A stretch of DNA of 64,000 nucleotides, from positions 339,232-403,231 of the forward strand of contig NZ_JSEF01000006.1 in NCBI RefSeq assembly GCF_000805675.1, in the 5' to 3' direction. Within the stretch, counting starts at the first letter, position 1; each line of letters starts with the position of its first letter. Source of the DNA: Corynebacterium minutissimum (GTDB lineage: Bacteria; Actinomycetota; Actinomycetes; Mycobacteriales; Mycobacteriaceae). The notes under the pieces were generated by a model. The model was not told where the DNA came from and searched no databases. It saw nothing but the letters and a program-made list of their open reading frames with translations. The position numbers and the translations under genes were made by a program. This document shows positions 1 through 7,907 of this stretch, in pieces.

Positions 1-83
1 TTGGTCATCGATTTCGAACCAGGGATCTCCTGCGTCCACGACAGGGGGCCGGTGGGTTGAGGCGCACTCCAGAAATCAGACAT
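1..83 (-). CDS. aroA: EPSP synthase, N-terminal fragment (runs off the window)
   Basis: Reading the minus strand from ATG at 83 gives a protein starting MSDFWSAPQPTGPLSW and running into IPGSKSMTN at the window edge. GSKSxTN is the N-terminal phosphoenolpyruvate/shikimate-3-phosphate binding signature of 5-enolpyruvylshikimate-3-phosphate synthase (shikimate pathway, cytoplasm). Only about 27 codons are present. A second in-frame ATG lies at 92 (MDYMSDF), so the start could be either one. The gene is divergent from the SRAP gene at 103, and their promoters must overlap. The identification rests on one short motif, but neighbouring aroA is also the arrangement known in corynebacteria. Confidence 0.72.
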   Translation of the reverse strand, partial: MSDFWSAPQPTGPLSWTQEIPGSKSMT

Positions 84-89
84 GTAGTC

Positions 90-102
90 CATAATAGGGG
101 GC
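90..102 (+). promoter_or_regulatory. -10 box of the SRAP gene, leaderless start
   Basis: CATAAT at 90-95 is followed by 7 nt and then the ATG at 103. No purine-rich ribosome binding site lies in between, so transcription probably starts at or next to the ATG. The hexamer overlaps the possible upstream start of aroA on the other strand. Confidence 0.45.
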
Positions 103-765
103 ATGTGCGGAAGATTTGTACTGTTTACCGAGTCCCTCCTCGACGAGGTCGGTGAGTGGGAATCCATCACCGAAGTCCATGCGCCCGAGGGTTTACCTCC
201 CGCTCGCTACAACATTGCCCCGACCCAACCAGTGGCCATCGTCCGTGTTGAGGACACCACCGCGCGAGTAGATCCGGCGCGCTGGGGACTTCTCCCGCAT
301 TGGAAGAAGGACCTGGATGGGCCACCGCTTTTCAACGCACGAGCTGAGACCGTGGCGAAGAAACCCTCCTTCCGCGATGCTTTCAAAGCCCAGCGCTGCG
401 TTATCCCCTTAGATGGCTATTACGAATGGAAAGCAGGGGATGACCCGAAGGCGAAGAAGCAACCTTATTACGTCACCGGTCCTGAGGGCCTGTTGTGGGC
501 AGCAGGATTGTGGGCCACGGGCATGGACAGGTTATCGGCCACGATGGTGACCACTGAGGCAACTGAGGAAATGGCGTGGCTGCACCACCGTTTGCCTAAG
601 TTCCTGCGCAAGGAAGAGATTGCGCCGTGGCTCGCTGGGGAAGCCTTGCTCGAGCCGAGCTCAGTAGAAGGATTCAACGCTCGCCCAGCGGATCCGGCCG
701 TGGGTAACGTCCGCAATGACTATGCGGAGCTTATTGCCGAACAACCGCCGAGTACCTTGTTCTAA
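103..765 (+). CDS. SRAP-domain protein (YedK/HMCES family)
   Basis: SOS-response-associated peptidase family. These proteins crosslink through Cys2 to abasic sites in single-stranded DNA and shield them. The sequence starts MCGRF, so Cys2 becomes the N-terminal residue once Met is removed. The other family landmarks are present: NIAPTQ (about residue 38), FNARAET (about 78), GYYEW (about 106) and the catalytic His in LHHRLP (about 163). At 220 aa it has the usual length. It sits alone between divergent aroA and convergent ybaK. The start is fixed by Cys2; a -10 hexamer 7 nt upstream suggests a leaderless mRNA. Function is inferred from the family; the motif assignment is secure. Confidence 0.93.
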   Translation: MCGRFVLFTESLLDEVGEWESITEVHAPEGLPPARYNIAPTQPVAIVRVEDTTARVDPARWGLLPHWKKDLDGPPLFNARAETVAKKPSFRDAFKAQRCVIPLDGYYEWKAGDDPKAKKQPYYVTGPEGLLWAAGLWATGMDRLSATMVTTEATEEMAWLHHRLPKFLRKEEIAPWLAGEALLEPSSVEGFNARPADPAVGNVRNDYAELIAEQPPSTLF

Positions 766-795
766 AAGCTATCTAGCGTGCCTGAGGCGGGGCGC

Positions 796-1299
796 CTATT
801 CGGCTAGGACGTCGGCGAAGGAGACATCGAGGACCTGGGAGAAATCTTCGGCGTTCATTTCGATGTCGAGGCCGCGCTTGCCGCCGGAGAAATAGATGGT
901 GTCCCACAACAACGCTGTTTCATCGATGACTGTGGGGAGGACGTGTTTGTGGCCGAGGGGTGAAATGCCGCCGGGGATGTAGCCGGATGACTTGGAAGCA
1001 TCGGCAGGATCTGCCATAGAGGCTTTGGAGGCGCCGAAGGCAGCAGCGGCCTTCTTGAGGCTAAGTTGGTGGGTTACTGGAAGGACACACACAGCGAGCT
1101 GGCGCTTGGGACCTTTACCGGCGGTGAGATCGATGACAAGAGTCTTGAAAATGCGTTCCGGCTCGACATCGAGAGCCTTCATAGCCGCATCACCGAAATG
1201 GTCGCTGCCGCCGTCGAAGGTGGTGACGCGGTGCTCAACACCAGCCTCCTCCAAGAGCTTGAGGGCGGGGGTAGCTGCATGCGGGGTCTTCTTAGCCAT
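796..1299 (-). CDS. ybaK: Cys-tRNA(Pro)/Cys-tRNA(Cys) deacylase YbaK
   Basis: YbaK/EbsC-type aminoacyl-tRNA editing protein of 167 aa that hydrolyses Cys mis-attached to tRNA-Pro. The frame is open upstream, but the protein most likely starts at [16 protein letters not shown] (ATG at 1299). The family pattern is visible: FKTLV in the first half, [13 protein letters not shown], and [14 protein letters not shown], the conserved glycine-rich substrate loop. It is divergent from sigH with only 37 bp between the two ATGs. A TAGGGT hexamer on this strand (1307-1312) lies 7 nt before the ATG, consistent with a leaderless transcript. Confidence 0.9.
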   Translation of the reverse strand: MAKKTPHAATPALKLLEEAGVEHRVTTFDGGSDHFGDAAMKALDVEPERIFKTLVIDLTAGKGPKRQLAVCVLPVTHQLSLKKAAAAFGASKASMADPADASKSSGYIPGGISPLGHKHVLPTVIDETALLWDTIYFSGGKRGLDIEMNAEDFSQVLDVSFADVLAE

Positions 1300-1336
1300 A
1301 GGAACCACCCTAGTCCCGGGCGCTAGGATAGTTTCT
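1300..1336. promoter_or_regulatory. Compact divergent promoter of ybaK and sigH
   Basis: Only 37 bp separate two divergent ATGs. TAGGAT at 1324-1329 points towards sigH and ends 7 nt before its ATG. TAGGGT (minus strand, 1307-1312) points towards ybaK and ends 7 nt before that ATG. Neither gene has a Shine-Dalgarno sequence. The two RNA polymerase footprints must overlap. GGAAC at 1301-1305 resembles a SigH -35 element but is not correctly spaced from a -10 GTT, so I do not claim autoregulation here. Confidence 0.5.
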
Positions 1337-1972
1337 ATGGCCACAGACACGACGAGCGCGAGCGAAACCTCAGAAAAGCAGCGCGAACAGCAGAGGCTGT
1401 TTGAGGAACAAGCCCTGCCGTTGCTGGACCAGCTCTACGGTGGTGCAATGCGCCTGACCCGCAATCCGCAGGACGCAGAGGATTTGATCCAAGAGACCTA
1501 CTTGAAGGCTTACAGCAATTTCGGCTCCTTCAAGCAAGGCACCAACCTCAAAGCCTGGCTCTACCGCATCATGACGAACACCTACATCAACTCCTACCGC
1601 AAGGCGAAGCGCCGGCCGATGGAGTCTTCGGCGGATGAGCTCAGTGATTTCCAGCTGTACACCACTGCGGGCCACGACTCGACTGGCCTAGAATCCGCCG
1701 AGGTGGCAGCGCTGAAGCAGATGCCGGACTCGGAAATTTCTGACGCCATGAACGACCTCCCTGAGGATTACCGCATGGTGGTGTACTACGCGGATGTGGT
1801 GGGCTTGGCTTACAAGGAAATCGCTGAGGTGATGGACACCCCGTTGGGGACGGTGATGAGCCGACTGCACCGTGGAAGAAAATTACTCCGCACTGCGTTG
1901 AAGGACGTGGCACGAGAAAAAGGCATTGGCCGCGACCACCCAGATATGAATTCTAAGACGGAGGAGAAGTAA
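1337..1972 (+). CDS. sigH: ECF RNA polymerase sigma factor SigH
   Basis: Extracytoplasmic-function sigma factor of 211 aa controlling the thiol-oxidative and heat stress response in actinobacteria. It has sigma region 2 ([20 protein letters not shown], then [11 protein letters not shown] and [15 protein letters not shown]) and region 4 ([38 protein letters not shown]). The frame stays open for over 300 nt upstream, but that part is antisense to ybaK; ATG at 1337 matches the family start and lies 7 nt after TAGGAT. It overlaps rshA by one base (TAATG), so the two are translationally coupled, the usual sigma/anti-sigma arrangement. Confidence 0.93.
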   Translation: MATDTTSASETSEKQREQQRLFEEQALPLLDQLYGGAMRLTRNPQDAEDLIQETYLKAYSNFGSFKQGTNLKAWLYRIMTNTYINSYRKAKRRPMESSADELSDFQLYTTAGHDSTGLESAEVAALKQMPDSEISDAMNDLPEDYRMVVYYADVVGLAYKEIAEVMDTPLGTVMSRLHRGRKLLRTALKDVAREKGIGRDHPDMNSKTEEK

Positions 1973-2244
1973 TGGAACGCGCAACAGGACGTAACTGCGG
2001 TGCGTGTAACTCCCCGGAGGTGAATGCACTCTTTGGGGAGCTGCTCGATGAATCGACGAGCTATGCACGGGCGCTAGCCATCCGCGAGCACATCGCACAA
2101 TGCGATGTGTGCCAGGAGCGCCTAGAAAGCGAAGAGGTCGTGAGAGCTCTTGTTCGCAAGTGCTGTGGTGGTCAATCAGCACCGCAGTCATTGCGCCAGC
2201 GGATTTCTGTGCAGATTACGCGCACTGAAATCACGTGGGGATAA
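1972..2244 (+). CDS. rshA: Zinc anti-sigma factor RshA (mycothiol system)
   Basis: Small redox-sensing anti-sigma factor of 90 aa. It binds SigH in reducing conditions and releases it when its cysteines are oxidised. The ZAS motif HxxxCxxC is present as H40-IAQ-C44-DV-C47. Additional cysteine pairs occur near the N terminus (C9, C12) and the C terminus (C73, C74). ATG overlaps the sigH stop codon by one base. A strong hairpin follows at 2287-2340, so sigH-rshA is a two-gene unit. Confidence 0.9.
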   Translation: MERATGRNCGACNSPEVNALFGELLDESTSYARALAIREHIAQCDVCQERLESEEVVRALVRKCCGGQSAPQSLRQRISVQITRTEITWG

Positions 2245-2286
2245 GGTGGATAAACCCTAAACCGCCGCGGCTCCTGCGGACACAGC

Positions 2287-2340
2287 AAAGGCCCGTCCAC
2301 CCCGCCGTGTGTTCACGGTAGTGGGGGAACGGGCCTTTTT
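2287..2340. terminator. Bidirectional terminator between rshA and bL37
   Basis: AAAGGCCCGT at 2287-2296 pairs with ACGGGCCTTT at 2329-2338, with a T run on the plus side and an A run on the left side. It lies between two convergent genes and can terminate both. Confidence 0.8.
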
Positions 2341-2350
2341 ACTGCTGACT

Positions 2351-2425
2351 TTATGCGCCAGGACGCTTGCCGTGGTTAGCGGCCTTCTTACGGCGATCCT
2401 TGCGCTTACGGCCACGCTTGCTCAT
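2351..2425 (-). CDS. 50S ribosomal protein bL37 (24 aa)
   Basis: Very small gene on the minus strand, 24 codons plus TAA, encoding a highly basic peptide that begins MSKRGRKRKDRRKK and ends AANHGKRPGA. It matches the actinobacterial ribosomal protein bL37, whose mycobacterial form has the same xxKRGRKxxD start and ANHGKRPxA end. A clear ribosome binding site, AGAAGGAG, lies 7 nt upstream of the ATG. Downstream is the terminator shared with rshA. It lies below the length threshold of most gene finders, so it is easily missed. Confidence 0.88.
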   Translation of the reverse strand: MSKRGRKRKDRRKKAANHGKRPGA

Positions 2426-2506
2426 CGCGTACTCCTTCTGTTAAGGGTAAATGAACTTCTTCAACTGTAGCGGCAGGTGATGCCGAAGTGGAAATCGGGG
2501 GTCTGA

Positions 2507-2764
2507 TTAAGCAGATACGCGGGCACGGTTGCGGCTGCGGTTGCGACGCTTGATAGCGCGGCGCTCCTCCTCAGACAGGCCGCCCCACACGCCGGCATCC
2601 TGGCCGGACTCGAGGGCCCACTTGAGGCAAGAGGAAGCAACCGGGCAGCGGTTGCAGACCAGCTTGGCCTTTGCGATCTGGGTAAGTGCGGGGCCGGAGT
2701 TACCGACCGGGAAGAACAGCTCCGGGTCTTCGTCGCGGCAAACAGCTTCGTGGCGCCAATCCAT
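2507..2764 (-). CDS. whcE: WhiB-family iron-sulfur regulator (WhiB1/WhcE type)
   Basis: WhiB-like transcription factor of 85 aa. The four [4Fe-4S] cysteines are C9, C37, C40 and C46 (CxxC then C five residues later). GVWGG follows at residues 58-62, and the C-terminal tail is rich in Arg/Lys (RRAIKRRNRSRNRAR) and contacts DNA. In corynebacteria the WhiB gene beside sigH-rshA is whcE; the protein itself is closest to the essential WhiB1 class. ATG has AGGAG 9 nt upstream. The long leader carries three ACAGCAGT copies. Symbol by position and family, so moderately sure of the exact paralogue. Confidence 0.88.
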   Translation of the reverse strand: MDWRHEAVCRDEDPELFFPVGNSGPALTQIAKAKLVCNRCPVASSCLKWALESGQDAGVWGGLSEEERRAIKRRNRSRNRARVSA

Positions 2765-3300
2765 GATTGAAATCTCCTAACAAAATTCTGACAGCAGTGG
2801 ACTCACTTAGAACAGTTCACAGAGGTGACCCACAGCAGTGATTCACAGCAGTAAACTGCCCCGAGTGTTAGAGGGGGGAAGGTGGACTGGTCTGCGGTCA
2901 GTGGGGCCCTGTCTCGAGGTCGGGCCAGCGTCGCCGCCGCCATGGTTCACCTTGTGTTTACTCGGATTTTCCTCCGAGTTTCGAACTGGTTTAACAGCTC
3001 GTTGTTTTTGCTACCTGAGAATAATGACATGTTTACTCCAAGTCCGCTAGGGGTAAACGCCAAAAAGTGTCTAACGTCACTAAAATAACTGCTCCTCTAC
3101 GCGCTTACGCTTCCGTCGGTGCGCTGTAAGAATCCTGTCAAAAAGTACTCTACCTGCAGTAATGACTTTTCTGAGGTGAGTGTGGTGACCTGGATCGCGT
3201 CAAATCCAAAACTGAGGATCTGCCCCCGCTATCGGCCCGCCGGTTAGGTGAATGCCGCGGAAAGAAGAGGAAGTGGACAGTAGAAGTAGACTAAACAGAC
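2765..3300. other. 536-bp non-coding region between whcE and the next gene
   Basis: No convincing gene; short frames here lack coding character and ribosome binding sites. Next to whcE it carries the octamer ACAGCAGT three times (2791-2798, 2832-2839, 2845-2852), all inside the probable whcE leader or promoter. The right end carries TAGACT (3287-3292), a plausible -10 box for the leaderless gene at 3301. The middle is more AT-rich than its neighbours and could hold a small RNA, but I cannot show one. Confidence 0.5.
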
Positions 3301-3801
3301 GTGACTAAGAAGAAGAAAAACACCGGCAATTCGACGTCCTCCCGAAAGACCACTCAGGCGCAGTCGCAGGCAGCGCCGAAGGAGACCACGACTGCACGCG
3401 CGCCGCGCTCGGTCGTCGTGTCCGCTGGCATTGCTGTGATTCAATCCATCGCGGTCATCATTTTCGGCATCTTCCTTATTGTCCGCGAAGTGACTGGAGC
3501 TGAGAATGCCTCGATGGTCTCTGATTCTGGTGCAGCTGGCTACGTGGGGTTGGGCACGGCCATCTTCCTCTTTATCGTCTTCGGCTTCGTCATTGTGGCT
3601 TCGCGGGCCTTTGTAAAGGGGCGGCGCTGGGGGCGCGGTGCCATCGTCCTCGTCGAGTTCATTTTGGCGGCGATGGCCTTTCAGATGTTTAACGGCGGCT
3701 CCCTGGCCTTGGGTGCTGTGACCCTGGCCAGCGCGGCTATTGTGCTTTACCTTCTCATGGCGGTGCCGGAGACGGCGCAGTGGGCAGAACGAAACTTTTA
3801 A
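3301..3801 (+). CDS. Small integral membrane protein, unknown function
   Basis: Protein of 166 aa starting from GTG. The first 40 residues are very polar and Lys/Ser/Thr-rich. They are followed by four hydrophobic segments, at about 41-63, 78-100, 110-128 and 132-152. I recognise no catalytic motif. Corynebacteria carry a membrane protein at this position beside whcE. TAGACT at 3287-3292 lies 8 nt before the GTG with no ribosome binding site, so the mRNA may be leaderless. Membrane location is inferred from hydrophobicity only. Confidence 0.7.
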   Translation: MTKKKKNTGNSTSSRKTTQAQSQAAPKETTTARAPRSVVVSAGIAVIQSIAVIIFGIFLIVREVTGAENASMVSDSGAAGYVGLGTAIFLFIVFGFVIVASRAFVKGRRWGRGAIVLVEFILAAMAFQMFNGGSLALGAVTLASAAIVLYLLMAVPETAQWAERNF

Positions 3802-3865
3802 GGATCCGTTTTACGTAGAAGCCCGTCAGCGCCGACCGTGCTGTATGGCGGCGGTGGGTGTATGA

Positions 3866-5167
3866 CTAGTCGGCCTTGAGCGCCACAGCCCTGTCGCCGC
3901 GCTGCTCAATAATCACTGTTCCTGCGAGCGTTAGCGAAATGGGGCCGGTATAACCTTCACGGTCCACAGGGATGGTGCGCTCGGTCTGACCGCTCGACCA
4001 GTCCACCACGTCGATGCCTTCCTCAGTGGGGACTAGGAGGCGTTCATCAAGCGCAATGCCGGTTCCTACAGCATTATCCAGCACATGGTCTACCTTCAAC
4101 TCGGTCGGAGTAAACAGGTAAAGGCGCTCACCATCAAACCAGGTCATGTGATGGGGGAGATCAGCGACGGCCGGTGCAAAGGGCGAGGCCGAATCCGTAA
4201 TGGCCTGGGACGGTTCGACGTCCGTGGTGGATAGCTGCTCGCCGTTAAAATTGTAGGAGACAATTCGTGGTGAACCTGCGGGCAGGTAGACCGCGGCGGC
4301 TTCCTGTCCGAAGGCGACCAGCCGTGCGCCCGGATCATTAATCTCAATGTCCTTGGTAATTTCCGGCTTACGTGAGTCCTCCGGGGTAGCCTCCTGAATG
4401 CGCAGCCAGGTCGACGTAGGGGAATCAGGGCAAGACTCGGTAACGGCGAGCGTTTCGGTACGCGTCAGAGCAGAGGAAATGGCGCAGTCTTCGTGCGGCT
4501 GCATATTGGGCTCCTGCTTGGCGTCCACATCGCCGTATTCCACCGTGCGGACCAAATCCGAACGCCAGAGTTCGATGCGTTCGGTAGAGACAGTTCCTAT
4601 CCGGTCATTAGAGGAAATTGGGACAACGTCCTCAGGGCTGCGTGCGCTGCGTGTATCTGAGTACTCGCCCGAAGCAGCATCAAGCGCTACGACATCACCG
4701 CAGCCCACACCCGTGCGATAGGAAGCCACGATCTTGTTCCACGCCGTGCCCAGTGAGCACAAGTCGGCATCACGGCGCTCGTACGTCCATACCGTGTCAC
4801 CTGCGGCATTAGTGGCGGTGAGGGTATCGCCCTCGTGTGTCACTACCAGCCCCTTCGACGACACTGCCCGCGTCTGACCCGGCACCAAGGTATTGGGCAA
4901 TGAGAAGGACTGGGTCAGGGCAGGAGGGATGGAGGAGAGAGTCTCCGGGTCAGTATCGACAGCCGATTCGACGGCTGGGGTGAGCTCCGCTTTGTGAATC
5001 GGGGCGGTGACAAATGCGCCACCAATGGCGATGGCGCACACCGCGCTGATGACACCCACGGCCTGCCAATCCGCCTTCGAGGAGCGCAGAATCGGGGCCT
5101 TCTGTGAAGCCTTTGGGGCCTTCTTCTGCGGCTGCGCGGAGCTATTCTCCTGTGCCTCCGAGCTCAT
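3866..5167 (-). CDS. Rv3212-like membrane-anchored beta-propeller protein
   Basis: Protein of 433 aa. A Lys/Gln/Ser-rich cytoplasmic N terminus (about 35 aa) precedes one transmembrane helix (VGVISAVCAIAIGGAFV, about 37-53) and a long outside domain. That domain has PQQ/WD-like repeat signatures (GDTVWTYERR, VVALDAASGEY, GIDVVDWSSGQ), suggesting a beta-propeller. The pairing with rhlE is the same as Rv3211-Rv3212 in mycobacteria. Its ATG overlaps the rhlE stop by 4 nt, so it is translated from the rhlE mRNA. Function is unknown; ligand or substrate binding outside the membrane is inference. Confidence 0.75.
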   Translation of the reverse strand: MSSEAQENSSAQPQKKAPKASQKAPILRSSKADWQAVGVISAVCAIAIGGAFVTAPIHKAELTPAVESAVDTDPETLSSIPPALTQSFSLPNTLVPGQTRAVSSKGLVVTHEGDTLTATNAAGDTVWTYERRDADLCSLGTAWNKIVASYRTGVGCGDVVALDAASGEYSDTRSARSPEDVVPISSNDRIGTVSTERIELWRSDLVRTVEYGDVDAKQEPNMQPHEDCAISSALTRTETLAVTESCPDSPTSTWLRIQEATPEDSRKPEITKDIEINDPGARLVAFGQEAAAVYLPAGSPRIVSYNFNGEQLSTTDVEPSQAITDSASPFAPAVADLPHHMTWFDGERLYLFTPTELKVDHVLDNAVGTGIALDERLLVPTEEGIDVVDWSSGQTERTIPVDREGYTGPISLTLAGTVIIEQRGDRAVALKAD

Positions 5168-6555
5168 CGGCGTCCTCCTTGGCGGGTCGTGCGGGTTCGG
5201 GTACGGGTACGGGTGCGGCGGGATGCGCGTGCGGAATCAGCGGCAGCGCGACGATTCGAGCCGGACCGGCGTGGTGCGCCCAGCACCTTGGTGGGTGGTC
5301 CGACGGATTCCTCAACGCCTTGGGGAATATCGAGGGCCGCGGCAAGCTCCGGCGAGGTGCTAAACCACTGGGGCGGTTCCGGCTGGTCCAAATCGAGCTC
5401 ATCGTTGATGATCTGCCATTTGCTCAGCTCATCGTAGCCCACGAGGGTGACAGCAGTTCCAGTGTGTCCTGCACGACCGGTACGGCCGATGCGGTGCACG
5501 AACGTCATAGGAACATCGGGGACTTGGTGGTTGATTACGTGCGTGACGTCATCAACGTCGATACCGCGCGCGGCGACGTCGGTAGCCACAAGGATTTCCA
5601 CGGTGCCCTCGCGGAAAGCAGTAAGGGAGCGCTCGCGTGCAGACTGATCCATATCGCCATGGACTGCGCCCACGCTGAAACCTCGCTGTGCCAGCTCATC
5701 CGCTACAGAAGCGGCGGCACGTTTGGTGCGAGTAAAGATAATGGTCCGTCCGCGTCCTTCTGCCTGCAAGATGCGGCTCAACACCGCAACCTTATCCATA
5801 CGGTGAGCTTGGAAGGTGATCTTGCGGGTAGAGGAGTGAGTCTGCTGATCATCACCGGATTCGGCGCGGATATGAACCGGTTTGGTGAGGAAGGTGCGCG
5901 CCAGCGTGACGATGGGCCCCGGCATCGTGGCAGAAAAGAGCATGGTCTGGTGCGGGTTTCCGTGCAGAAGCGTGAGAATCTTCTCGATATCCGGCAAAAA
6001 GCCCAAGTCCAGCATTTCATCTGCTTCATCTAGGACGAGGACACTGACCTTGTCAAAAGACAGGTGCTTCTTCTGGCACAAATCGAGAAGACGTCCAGGT
6101 GTGCCCACGACGACGTCCGCGCCAGCTTTAATCTGTTTAATCTGTTCCTCGTACGGCCGGCCACCGCACAACGTAATGACGCTGAGCGGCAAGTGTGCGG
6201 CGGCTACCTCGAGGTCACCGCTGACCTGAATGGCCAACTCGCGGGTGGGAGCAATAATCAGTGCTCGGGGAGTGCCATCGAGCTCTGGAATATCTGCATC
6301 GTCGAAGACCCGATCCAGTAGTGGGACGCCAAAGCCATAGGTCTTGCCCATACCGGTGCGCGCTTGGCCAATGAGATCCTGGCCGCTGAGCGCGATGGGA
6401 AGAGTCAGTTCTTGGATAGCAAAAGTGTGCGTGATTCCACGCGCGGCCAAAGCATCGCAGATTTCTGCGGCGACGCCAAGTGCGGCAAAGGTGGGCGATT
6501 CACTGGTGTTCCCGCGCTGATCGCGGGAAGCGTTCGAGGATTTCGGGGAATGCAC
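5164..6555 (-). CDS. rhlE: DEAD-box RNA helicase RhlE
   Basis: ATP-dependent RNA helicase of 463 aa. All core motifs are visible: Q motif (PTFAALG..THTFAIQ), motif I ARTGMGKT, Ia PTRELA, II DEAD, III SAT, V VATDVAARGID and VI HRIGRTGR. The C-terminal tail ends with an unusual run of alternating Arg-Thr pairs followed by RQGGRR, a basic extension likely to bind RNA. GTG at 6555 is preceded by TACTAT six bases upstream and no ribosome binding site. It is divergent from the DUF3107 gene and coupled to the Rv3212-like gene downstream by a 4-nt overlap. Confidence 0.93.
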   Translation of the reverse strand: MHSPKSSNASRDQRGNTSESPTFAALGVAAEICDALAARGITHTFAIQELTLPIALSGQDLIGQARTGMGKTYGFGVPLLDRVFDDADIPELDGTPRALIIAPTRELAIQVSGDLEVAAAHLPLSVITLCGGRPYEEQIKQIKAGADVVVGTPGRLLDLCQKKHLSFDKVSVLVLDEADEMLDLGFLPDIEKILTLLHGNPHQTMLFSATMPGPIVTLARTFLTKPVHIRAESGDDQQTHSSTRKITFQAHRMDKVAVLSRILQAEGRGRTIIFTRTKRAAASVADELAQRGFSVGAVHGDMDQSARERSLTAFREGTVEILVATDVAARGIDVDDVTHVINHQVPDVPMTFVHRIGRTGRAGHTGTAVTLVGYDELSKWQIINDELDLDQPEPPQWFSTSPELAAALDIPQGVEESVGPPTKVLGAPRRSGSNRRAAADSARASRRTRTRTRTRTTRQGGRR

Positions 6556-6669
6556 ACCTTGATAGTAGAGGACGTAGCTATAGTGGGGCCATTAGAGCGC
6601 CGGAGCACGGGTGCTAAAACGCGCCTCTTCGGCAGGACGTTGAAGAATTATCGAAGGAGCATGCACAGT

Positions 6670-6891
6670 ATGGACATCAAGTTTGGATTCGCCGATACCG
6701 CCCGCGAGCTGGTTATTCACGCTGAAGGTGACCAGGAAGAGCTGACTAAGACGATCAATGGTGCTTTGGCGGACAACTCCACTCTCGAACTGGAAGACGC
6801 TAAGGGGCGTAAGTTCATTGTGCGGACGGACCGCGTCGTCTACGTCGAAATCGGCACTGCCCGCGCCCATACCGTGGGATTCGCGGGTTAA
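6670..6891 (+). CDS. DUF3107 protein (Rv3208A-like)
   Basis: Small protein of 73 aa, MDIKFGFADTARELVI at the start and ending in a C-terminal VGF patch, as in the actinobacterial DUF3107 family. Two in-frame ATGs occur (6661 and 6670). The ribosome binding site GAAGGAG at 6653-6659 touches the first but is 10 nt from the second, so 6670 is chosen. The function is unknown. In mycobacteria the homologue also lies between rhlE/Rv3212 and the DUF3152 gene. Confidence 0.82.
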   Translation: MDIKFGFADTARELVIHAEGDQEELTKTINGALADNSTLELEDAKGRKFIVRTDRVVYVEIGTARAHTVGFAG

Positions 6892-6923
6892 GTACGCACG
6901 AGCTTCGCCAGCGGGTAGCCTAA

Positions 6924-7880
6924 ATGGCCATGGACAATCCTGCGCACAGTGATCAGCGCCCGCAGCAGCATTCCCCGCACACCTCAGCGCTGACGCGTTT
7001 TGCACGCGACTACGGCTGGTGGCGGGTCGTGGCAATCCCCGTCATGGTTGTCATCACGGTCTGGGTTCTCGTTGATGTGCTCCGCTCGCCGTCAGCAGAG
7101 TCGCCTGAACCGACGGCAGGGGAGGAGCAGGCAACGAGTAGTGTTGCTGCCACTACATCCGCACGGAAGGGGCCCGACCCGGCAAACGCCAGCGCCGTTG
7201 AAGCAGCTAAGGATGAGCTTCCCGCAGGCGGGACCTTCACTGAGCAGGGCGAGGAAACCTACCGTGACGCCGGCCCGTCGACGATGCATGCGGGCAAGGG
7301 CGGAACACAAACCATCCGGTTCTCAGTCGAGATTGAAGATGGCGTGGATACTTCCACTTATGGGGGCGACAGTGCTGTTGTCGCGCTTGTCGACGCCACC
7401 CTGGCTGACCCCCGCGGGTGGACCGGCGCTGGGAATTACGAATTCATCCACGTGAAAGCGGATGACAACCCAGATACCCACATTCGCCTCACGTCACTGG
7501 GCACGACTGCAAAACTGTGCGGCGCGCAGTTGCAATCAGAGACTTCCTGCCACACGACAATTGCGGGCGAATCAGCGGTGTATCTCAATGAATCGCGCTG
7601 GGTACGCGGTGCAGTTCCCTTTGAAGGCGATTTAGGAAACTACCGCCAGTACCTCATCAACCACGAGTTCGGCCACGCTATCGGCTATGCCTCCCACCAG
7701 CCGTGCGGTGGCGATGGCAAACTTGCACCGGTCATGATGCAGCAAACACTGAGCCTGAACAATGCTGAGCTTTATGCCAAGGATTCCGAAGAGGTTTATC
7801 CGGACGAGGATGTGACGTGTGAGCCCAACCCGTGGCCGTATCCCATCTCAGCCGACCACGATCACGCTAAGCCGGAATAG
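6924..7880 (+). CDS. DUF3152 protein with metzincin-type zinc motif, exported or membrane-anchored
   Basis: Protein of 318 aa. One transmembrane or uncleaved signal segment (VVAIPVMVVITVWVLVDVL, about residues 34-52) follows a cytoplasmic tail. A Ser/Ala/Glu-rich linker leads to a C-terminal domain containing HEFGHAIGYASH, a perfect HExxHxxGxxH zinc-protease signature. It corresponds to Rv3207c of mycobacteria. The catalytic motif supports a cell-surface metalloprotease; the substrate is unknown. The neighbouring TIGR02569 gene follows 27 nt later and is probably cotranscribed. Confidence 0.83.
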   Translation: MAMDNPAHSDQRPQQHSPHTSALTRFARDYGWWRVVAIPVMVVITVWVLVDVLRSPSAESPEPTAGEEQATSSVAATTSARKGPDPANASAVEAAKDELPAGGTFTEQGEETYRDAGPSTMHAGKGGTQTIRFSVEIEDGVDTSTYGGDSAVVALVDATLADPRGWTGAGNYEFIHVKADDNPDTHIRLTSLGTTAKLCGAQLQSETSCHTTIAGESAVYLNESRWVRGAVPFEGDLGNYRQYLINHEFGHAIGYASHQPCGGDGKLAPVMMQQTLSLNNAELYAKDSEEVYPDEDVTCEPNPWPYPISADHDHAKPE

Positions 7881-7907
7881 CCCGACGAGAAAGACGAAGA
7901 CGTACTC

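Noticed and set aside
992..1336. N-terminal extension of SigH upstream of 1337
   Set aside because: It is antisense to ybaK and the promoter hexamer sits directly before ATG 1337.
2838..3088. Two overlapping frames of about 70 aa before 3.1 kb
   Set aside because: No ribosome binding site, low-quality composition, and location in the whcE promoter region.
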